NCBI GenBank assembly: GCA_029224185.1
Contig: CM055200.1
Coordinates: 10,246,670-10,310,669 of the forward strand
Source: Karalla daura
Taxonomy: Eukaryota; Chordata; Actinopteri; Chaetodontiformes; Leiognathidae
Length of the DNA: 64,000 bases
Direction of reading: 5' to 3'
Position numbers and translations under genes: made by a program
Shown here: positions 53,126 to 63,100 of the stretch, one piece after another
How the letters are laid out: each line of letters opens with the position of its first letter
Numbering within the stretch: the first letter of the stretch is position 1
The notes under the pieces: model-generated
Databases searched by the model: none
The model's input: only the letters and a program-made list of their open reading frames with translations
Told to the model about the DNA's origin: nothing

Positions 53126-56100
53126 ATCTCACTTAGTAGAAAATCTTTAAGCGACTTCACACATAAATTTTGACAACCATCTGTCCCGCTCCAAGGCAAA
53201 TTCCCATAATTGGTTGTTTTATTTGCGCATCATGTCAGCGGAGTGGGCCACCTGCCAGCACCTGTATCACGCTCGCTGTGAAATTAACGCGTTCGCCGCA
53301 GAAGTTGTTGCGTCAATGTTTTGGGGCATCACCTCTTATTAAAATACGTGTTATGCACACCTCTCTCAGACGTTAATTTGACTAAGTGCGTCAATCCTCC
53401 CTCCCTCCACCCCCCTCCAGCTGTGTCCCTGGCTCTTGCCCTGAACGGAGTCTTCACCAACACCATCAAGCTGATCGTTGGCAGGTAACGCCACCCTCAC
53501 ACACTTTTACAGGCTCCATCGGGCGCAGATAAAGGTTACGATTTTTAATCTTCCAGCCTTGACTCCGCGGACAAGCTTGAGATCTGTTCTTTGAATCTTC
53601 TCGTTTGCAGACCCAGGCCCGATTACGTCCAGCGCTGTTTCCCCGACGGACAAATCAACACTAAGATGCTGTGCACCGGGGAGCCCGACCTGGTGTCGGA
53701 GGGACGCAAAAGCTTCCCCAGCAGCCATTCCTCCTGTGAGTCCCCCGCCATCGGTCCACGCACATCCAACATAATGCAATGCAGTGCAATGCGGTGCATC
53801 TTAAAGCTCTGGGGACCATCTTTTCCTCTCTGAGGCTGATGGTTTCATTTCAAAGGCAGGTAATGGCGTGCAGTGATGAGTTGTCGCTCCACGTCCAGAT
53901 GCAGGCCGTGGTAGGAACCCCAGGGGTGTGACTGATTGGAGCGGATCGAGTCCTGTCCACCTGGTGTACGACCGATTATCGGACACGCTCGTGCTGCTTC
54001 AGCTTCTCGCTGCTCTGCTCAGCGGTGCAGCACTCTTGCCTTTTTTTTATCTTTTTGTTTTGCCCGTATTGCTTTCCAAGCTGTTTTCACTGTCAGCGGT
54101 GTACTAAATAATTCACGTGTTTTTCTGTTGTCCGGCGGATGAATGTTCAGTGGTATGCAGAGTGTTTGCTGTGGGCCTCGACTAAATCCTCAGCCTGGTG
54201 CGGCGCTCCAGGCGTGTGGGGGCAGCCTCTGAGCAGACCCCTCAATTAACGACATTCAGCTGGTTCTTTGACGCTCATTAACCCTTCTACCAACTTACCA
54301 ACTTCTTGTTTTTTTTTACGTTGCAGAGTAATATAAAATAAACATTGATACACACAAATCTTTCCATCCGATCACCCGCACAATCACCCACAGTTACCAG
54401 TGAAACAACAATTCAGAAGCTCATGTGTGCTCTAGAAACAAAACTGAACTCTCTTTATAGCTTTATAGCTTTAATGCTACGGCATTAATTAATCAATTAA
54501 GGAACCGGAGACGATTGCACGGAGTCGGTACATTTCCATTACGTCTAGAAATTCATTTCACATGCTGGCGTTTGTCCCAGTCAATCATGATCCTCTGTGA
54601 GCGTCAACTATTTCCACTCTGTATGGTGTTCAGCGTCTCATGGCCTTAACTAGCTCCCTCAAACGACCTTGATGTGGTCGTCCCAGGACTTCTTCAGCCG
54701 CGCTCTTTTCCTCCTGGTATCTGCCATGATGCAATCTGCCCTAAAAGCACCGTAGCTTTGATCTCTGCTCAAAGCTACCTGTCTGAACCACTGCAGCCTT
54801 TCTTCTTGGATCTTCTCATCCATCCTTCTTATTTTTAGCTTGTGTCTTACTTTCTTTCTTCGTTTTTGACTCTGTCCAATCTTTGTTTTCCCCACGCACA
54901 AAACATTAGTATCGCAATTTAAACACCTTCATTTTAGAAAGCGTGTCAAGCGCGTTTATGCTCTCTTAAGGTGGTTTTTCAGATAAGCTGATATTTAAGT
55001 GTATCTTAAAAATGTAATGGAATAACACTTTTCACATGTATAGAGGAGTCACATGACCAGTTCACTTCAAACAAGATGGGGACACAGAGCTCTTTGTAAA
55101 TCTAACTAAAATATCTAAGTTTTTTCAACAGTTTAGTGTCATAGGACTACATTTTACAGTATGAGAAGTATGAGATGTTGGAAAACCGCTCAGCTCAGCC
55201 TGGAAACTCCATTTACATACTACAAAATTTTAGAAATATCTCTTTTATTTTGGAAACACAATTAGCAAAATGTGGCAGAGTGCACATTTGCTAATGTCAA
55301 AGGCGGCTATAATTTCACGGTCTGATCTGATTTCAAATGGACGCTTTAGTGCAGCATTGGACTTGCATACCTGCAGCTTCTCACACATCTGCTTTAAGAT
55401 AGCGATGCTTTGAAGTGCTGCTGTGTCCCATTAGAAATGGCAGCCGGAGACATCGCCCGGCAACTCACTGCGGCTGTGTGTGCGGATTACATTCGTCTGT
55501 GCGACAGCTCTAATAGCCTTATGTTGTTGCCCGGTGCGCGAGGAGGTGATGGAGGGAGCTGAGCGATGGGGGCTTCCAGGAGCGGCCATATGCCGGCACG
55601 TCCTGAGAGCAGAAAGAAGAAATCCAATTTCCTGTTTGTGTCCCTCTTCACCAGGACACCGCTTGTTGGACCTCGCATACATTGGGAGAGCTTTTAGCCA
55701 GAAAAATGTGGCGCTGGATGGGGAGTGGGATCAGGCAAAGGGCAAGAGTGAGTGCAGGAGTATTGAGAGCGGCACTTTGATGTAAAGTAGCATCACTTGT
55801 AGCTGGCGCGGAGCCAGAGACGCAGACAGTAAGTGAAAGGAGCGTTTTGTATTCACAGACTTGTGCCTCTTGGAAAAAGACGATGCTACATGATCTGCCT
55901 GTTAGGTTGTAAAAATAAGACTAGCACTAATCCATCAGAATCAGCCCAGACAGAAGTATAAATACACACCGGGCTTCGGCGTTTGATGATAGCTTTTTTT
56001 TTTTTTTTTTAAGGCACAAACTATTATTGCCTTTCAAAGTTTTTAAAGCCACTGGGGATCTCTCTGATTTGATTTATTTCGTTCACCTCAAAGCAAAGTA

Positions 56101-59100
56101 ACATTGTAAAGTCGGAAATTGGAGGAGACAGGTCCCCCATAGACGAAAACAAACATATAAATACTAACTCCCCTGAACACGCTGCACCAGTCCACACTGT
56201 GCTGAAGCATGGAGGGCCTAAAGCCTCAGCTGTGATCCCTCCTTATTTATATTCACCTCACTATCTCCCCCTGTGCCTATTAAACCATTAGATCGGATCA
56301 ATTCATATGCACTTTTAAAAAAATAATGAGGCCTGTGAGCGGGACCTAATCACATTTTTGAATCTCCATGTAGCTTCCCTCATTTATGCAAAACTCTCTA
56401 CATTAGATGAATGATTTAACACAGTGGTGAGAGAAGTGAGAGTTGAACCTCTGAGAAAATGTGCTCTAGTGCATTTGCTGTAACACATTCAGGCACCTGT
56501 CACTTTGTCCGGGACGTCTGAAGAGGCTAAGCAACACACGTCCTGCTGCTGGATGTTGCAGAGTGGAAACCGCTAAAGCTGAATAGGCAGGGAGCCGGCC
56601 ACTGTTGGTGGTGGAGGGGGAGGTCAAAGGTGGAAACAGAAAAGAGCAAGAGGAGAGCTGGCAGGGTGACAGAAAACAGAGCTGCTGCTGTCAGTGCTGG
56701 CTGTGTGGTCAGGCCGCTCACTGCTTCATATTCAGGCAGAAATAAAGGAGAGAAAGTGAAAAAGACGCCTCGGCAGAGGATTTAACACAGCCCAGCTCAG
56801 GTCTTTGAATCCTCAGCCAAACCGTGCAGTTTAAAGCAGCATTGATCTACTTTTAATAAACGTGTCCTCCGTGAGTTGGCTTGTCAGAAACCAAAGCAGG
56901 CTCAGCAGAACAATCCTGATTCACTGTGGCTCCGTTTTCAACAGCTCTTATCAGCCGCCCCTTTGTGTTTCATACCTCATTTCATTTTTCAGACTCCCGG
57001 ATCTGCCCGGGCCGAGTCTCTGCTGGCCATGCTCCCTCGCCACTGAGCCCTCTCAACCCCAGCACACAGTCACGCTGAACTTCACTCCCACGTTCACACG
57101 GTGCTTAGATACTTTCACAAAGTTGGATAGATGACCCCATGGATCAAATGAACAACGCTAATATCCTGTGCTGGGGGGAGTGCACACTGCTGCCGGCTGG
57201 TCGAACAAGGTTCAGACTTTCAAGATGATGAACTCTTTTATCCCTGAGGCTGTTTGTTTAAAATATGACTGATTCTGACTTTATTCAGACTTCATATGTG
57301 TTAATCACATATGAGCAATTTTATTCCACTATATTTTACTGGAAGTATTTATTTATAATCTGTTTGTTATAAATAGTATCTACTGTACAGCAACTGCATA
57401 TGTTAAATATTATGCAGTATACTATGATTACTACCACTACTCCTACTACTACTACTACTAATAATAAAAGTAATAATAATGGGATTGATTGTTTGCCTAT
57501 TGTCTCCCACAAAGAAATACACTATAATAATGCAAAATCTTTAGCATTGGTCTTAAAATAGCTCAGAAACATCTAATTAGCAGGGAGCACAAATAAGAAG
57601 GTCATGGAGAATGGAGAATGGCGAACTGAATGTGGGACTAATTTACATTTTCACCTGACGCTGGCACTGAATGTCAAGTTATGTAATTTATTCTAAGGGG
57701 AGCACGAGTGTCTGTCAGGGATATAAGTTGGGGATGAAGATGAGCGAGGCACCGAGTTTTCTCCATTTCACTCCTGCAGAGCTGACATCCATCTTTCACC
57801 ATTTGCCTCACCTCTCTGTCTTAATTCTTCCCTGTCCGTCTGCTCATCATTTCATCCTGAGCACCCAGCCAGTCTTCACTCGTAGCCTCTGGATAAACAT
57901 TTTAATTGTATAAAAATAAAAGACGCACTCGTCGCTCTCATCGAGTGTCTTTGTTTAATCTCAGGGGAATTAGTGTTCAGGGCTTCTTCAGGTGCACCGC
58001 TCAGATTCATTGCCACACACCCCCCCGACTCGGCCTTCTATCAGTCCTCCGACCTTCCTAACCCATGCAGCCACTCAGGGAGCTTCCATTAGTGGTTGCT
58101 GAGTATCACCCTCACACTGTACATATATTGGCTTAGGGAATTATGCAAATTGTACATGTACACGCTTTTTTGTGTGAACGTGTGTGAGCACCTACTCATG
58201 CATTATTCATGTAGCCGAAGCCTCTTTACGAGTGTAATCCTTAAGATGTTGACTCACCCTGTCTACGCGCGTATTGTTTGTTTGCGCTACAATAAGGCAT
58301 TTTCTGTATTTGATCAATTAAAATGCGAGTTGTGCTTGCTCATTTATCTGCGTTAGAAGTCAAGAGAACACGTCTACGAAGCGATGCAGAAACCTGGCGA
58401 TTGTTTCCTTGTTTATTTATAGATACGACACATTTGTCTCTTTACCAACATGAAAACCGCAGACACTGAAACACGGAGATTAAACGTATAGCACATGAAA
58501 GGATAAACACATCAATTGAGCAGCTGCTGTTTGAGAGACGTGTGACCACACTCAGACTTAACTCTTTGCTGTAACTGTCTCTGCCCCATTAGACGAGCTG
58601 CTCTGGAGATCTCACATTGTTTGGTGACCTGTCTGCCAGCATGACAGCATGCTTGGATAAGCTCCAGCCCTGATCCCTCTGAATGAATAATGATAACAAT
58701 TCATAATGAAACGGGTCCCTGCTGGATCCTATTGTTTCGTCCTCCCGCAGAAATGAAATTACGCAGGGAAATTTGATTAACAATACCAGAACAAGAGAGG
58801 AAACAAAGAAACTCACAACAAGGGGTTTTTACAGGCATTTGTCACAAAATTGCCCTTAATTGATTAATCAGATCGAGAGCGTCTGTAAAATGGCGTTGGA
58901 GTTGGTGTTTGGGGAGTCAGGATTTTGTTGGGTGAAAGTGCCAGGAGTAAAAAAGTTAAACTGTTCAGTCAGCAGGCTGAGGCACTGGTCCATGGATAAT
59001 TTAACTCTGCCTATCCAAATGAGTAATGCAATCGTCTTAGCCATGGTTAGAGCTATTAAAATGAATGGTGCGGGCTGCCGAGTGATTGGGAATGTGGAGA

Positions 59101-60112
59101 GGTCGTCCAGAGTGAGATGGATGAGCTGGAAGGGAAGCTCTGGATGCTGAGGAGCTCATAACCTCCCAAGCAGAGGAACCGGACTGAAGCAGCGAGCGAG
59201 CAAGAACATGATGTGTTTTCTGCTGAGCCCACATGGTGGGTGGCGGTGACGGCTGCGTGTAGGATTTCATAAACCACAGGGTGTCAATTAATTCACCGGC
59301 ATGTTCCAGAATCTCCCCGCTTCTCCATATGGTTCAATTCGTTGTGTCCATCCCTCAGTGAATTCACATTCAAAAATGCGATCAACTTGTGGTTCGCTTT
59401 TCAAAGATATTAAAAATAACACAGGACAGTCAGGAGTCAGACTGAAGAAGAGGAAAAACTGATTTTAAAATTGCCAAATGAAATAATGGGACCTCACAAA
59501 AATCCATAGAAGTGGAAAACATGATGAAAGTGAGCATGATGAAAAGGGGGAAAAACCCACAACACCTTCCCCACACATTAACTTGTACTCACTGTAATGA
59601 TCCGTTCATCGGATGCAGTTGATCAGATGAGACGCCCTGTGCCTCGACTTGTTCCACATGCATCACCATCACTTCCATCCGACGGTTATCTTACCTACTT
59701 ACCTGGGAGGCGCGACGAGGGTACTGAGATCAGATCTCATAACCTGTTGTGGCCATTGACTGTCTCTTGCAGAGATGTCATCATAACCCACATAAGCTTG
59801 TGCAGACTGGGAATCGAGAAACAAGAAAATATGCAACAGTCAATGCATAACATTATGGAATGCAGCCAGCCTCACATATGCGATTCGGCGGTACCAAAGC
59901 CTTCGATATCAGAGTCGTTTTTAAAGTAGAAATGCAATCAAGCGGATGACATTACAGCCATCATTTACCGTAACCTCTATATCAGCCTTATAGCAGCCCT
60001 CCAATTTACCGGCCTAAACTGCCTAATGGAAAAAGTGGAGTTTGTAATGGAGACAACTTCTCCTCCCTGACAGCAGGACGGCCACCGGGACAGATGGACT
60101 TCCTGCCTCTGC

Positions 60113-60147
<35 letters not shown>

Positions 60148-63100
60148 CCTCTCTCCAGGCCACACGCGTGTCCCTGCATGCTTAGTATTCCCTTCCTGTG
60201 TGCCGGGCGAGGGACAAACGAGCAGCTGATGGGTGCTGATGGGTGCTGTTTGGCCCGCTGCGGCGGTAAACTAATGGCTCTGTCTCAGTGCCACCTTTTA
60301 CAGCTCCATCACGCAGCCTTTAATTCATACAATTAGACCACCATTGTTTTCTCTGACACGGTTCGCCATCAACCACCCGCTTAAGCAGCTAAGTCACATT
60401 TCCTTCTCAAACAAGGCTTTGGGCTACGACGTCCGGCTCTCCGGTGGATCCGTGCAAAGGAGAAATGCCAAGCGATATTTTTCATAAATGTATTAGCGCA
60501 ATAACCTGCTATAATGTTGCCTCTCTCGGCCGTGTCTCACTTAGGCTGTGTTCGCACAGAAAGTCATCATTGGGGATGTAATTACAGCTCGGAGATGCAT
60601 GACTATGCCATGTACAGTGTAAGAATAATGCGCCCTGCTAGGTACATCTCTCCTCAGCGTGTGGGTTGAGCTCCGTGCAGGTGTGCTCTCAGGCACCTGT
60701 CACACACACTGATTTAGTTTGGAGGTGTTTGCAGACAGGCTGTTGTTTCCCCAGTGGGTTTACCCATGAGTGGGTAGCAGTGGACAATTTGCAGTCGTCC
60801 ATCTGCCTCCTTTATTAATGTTTCTATTTTAACATGCTTCATTAGCACATTGTGTTTTTTGCTGTATTTGTCGCTAGTCACACCTATGCTCTGCTGTCTT
60901 CGCCTACCGTTGTAGTTTTAATTGCCAAGATTTTTTTTTAACCCGTACTGAGTCTTGACCCCTCTTTCTCTTTATTCTCTTTTTTCTCTGCACTTCTCTA
61001 GTCGCGTTCTCCGGCCTTGGCTTCACCTCCTTCTACCTGGCAGGCAAGCTGCAGTGCTTCACGGACCAGGGCCGAGGGCTGAGCTGGCGTCTCTGTGCCA
61101 TGGTGCTGCCTCTCTACAGCGCCATGATGATCGCGCTGTCCCGGACCTGCGACTACAAGCACCACTGGGAAGGTGCGGCCAGTAGCTCAGACACAGGACA
61201 CTCGGAGCAGGCGCTTCCAGCATCAGTCAGAGTTAATAGCTGCAGTTATGCTGTGTTTTCTGCACTCACGTTGTGTAAAAGCCCGTCGGAGCGTCCCTGC
61301 TTGGAAGAGGGGTTTAGTCACATGTGGTTCAAGGCTTCTTTCTAATTATCAGACACATCATTTAGCAGGAAAGCAGGGGATAATGCTCATTTCTGGAAGC
61401 TCTTCCCCTTTGTTCGCACTTTTATCTTCAGCAGCGTGGCTGACTAATCAAGGAGACGCACAAATGTCACACCGGGCAGCATGTTATTTGCCCAACAGAA
61501 TATAAATCTTTCCGTATGCGGCTGTTTCCTACCTATCTACATATAGCGTAACGATCCGGTAACAAGGAGGGTGCATTTAAGTCGGCAGCCTGAGAAGAAA
61601 TTAGAATCAGGAGCATCTTATTTTATCAGGCTTGGGTGGACTGAGGAGATGAATACATATGTGGGCGGGCTGTGGGAGAGAATATGTGGTAATATGATGA
61701 CAACTCTGTCTTATGGTGTTAATTAGTCTTAGTACAGCCATATGTTCCCGCGGAGCAGGGCGGGTGCAAAGCATACAAGACTTTGTAACAACCAGGATTT
61801 ATTCACATCAAAAGCACGACACACGCATAGCAGTCGCAGGGAGCAACCGCTCTGTTCTCCCAGCCTCTCTGAGCTCCCTGCGTGCTTCATCTCCTCCCTG
61901 TCCCCGGCAGATTGTATTAAAGCAGCAGTGGTGCAGCCCATTAAACTTGAGGGGCCCCGGTCTGCACTCAGTGTAAACACAAGCTGGGAGCCCCCATTAG
62001 CCTGGCCGCTGAGCCATGCTTGATGGATGCTAATAATATTCTCACCGTTTCTTCGCACTTTGAAGGTGTGTGGCGTACACCAGGGGGTGAGGCCGAGCCT
62101 CCAATCTTACCTCACTGGTCTCTTTTGCACTAACACAGTTCTTTCTGTTTCCACTACCAAAGAACTGGCTCTGGCCCCAAAAGCCTAGGTCCAGAGTATA
62201 GCACCAGTTCTCTGTTGGGCCAGGAGTAAGAACAACTGATATCAGAGGCAAAGCAAGGCAGTTTTATTTATATAACCGTAATGTTCTTTACATGGACAAC
62301 AAAATACAGTACATGCATTTAAAATACATAAATAAAAGTGAGAATTGGAAACATTAAAGCAGATAAATAAATTTCAAATACATTAAAAAACACTATAAAC
62401 TTGGCCCAATGACATTACAATAGAGATATAAAATGAATAGAAAATTAAAGCTGCAAGCAGCTGTGAGCAAATCTTCACCTTTGCGCCCGTCGGGTTATTG
62501 GCAACCGCGGGATTAAAATAGGACCTAGGCCATCCAAAGACTCATCTTTGAAGAGGAGTCTGGACTGAGCAACATCCCTGTGATTCAGGGATTATGAACA
62601 CTCTCTCTCATCTGCAACCGCCCTCCCGCTCTTCTCAAACTAAACCAGTCAAAGCAGAGGCTGACAGAGGTGTGTAGTAACGCTCTGTACTCTGTTGTAT
62701 TTACTTCAGCAAATATAACAGAGTACAGCTGCAAATTATTTCAAGTTGTTGCGACAACTGTACTTGTCAATAAACAAGGTATTTGATTGATCTATGTTTG
62801 CTATGATGGGTGGGGCATTTTCTTACGTATGTACCACTGAGTTATAGATACAGTGAGTTAAAGTGAGAGGAAGGTGCCCTGGCAGACAAATCTCACTTTG
62901 AAAATGATAAGGTTGACAAATAAGTAACAAACAGATGTATAGCTGTTAAAAATCTGTATAAAACATGCTGTGATGGCCTTCATTACATACAATGCTGATT
63001 ATTTTGGTAACACTTCCAAATAAGTGGCCACAATAAACAGTAAAGTAACTCTTACCTAAAACTTAAGTAAGGGTTGCTAATTATTACCTGTGTGTCTAAT

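Larger units (their letters stand above)
49538..53420 (+). other. plpp4: plpp4 intron 3 (3,883 bp, phase 1)
   Basis: GTACAC donor and a C-rich polypyrimidine acceptor. It contains two dispersed repeat fragments (49675-49865 and 52590-52830) and a 61-bp TG microsatellite at 53063-53123. The remainder is unannotated non-coding sequence. Confidence 0.88.
53736..61001 (+). other. plpp4: plpp4 intron 5 (7,266 bp, phase 1)
   Basis: GTGAGT donor and CTCTAG acceptor. It holds a LINE coding relic (54659-54865, minus strand), a T18-type run near 55,994, an ACT-rich tract at 57426-57480, a possible L2-tail scrap at 58650-58705 and a CT array at 60113-60157. Open frames such as 58860-59150 show no recognisable domain. 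Confidence 0.9.

Noticed and set aside
58860..59150. 96-codon + strand frame in intron 5
   Set aside because: No domain recognised and no splice context; overlapping minus-strand frames of similar length argue for chance.
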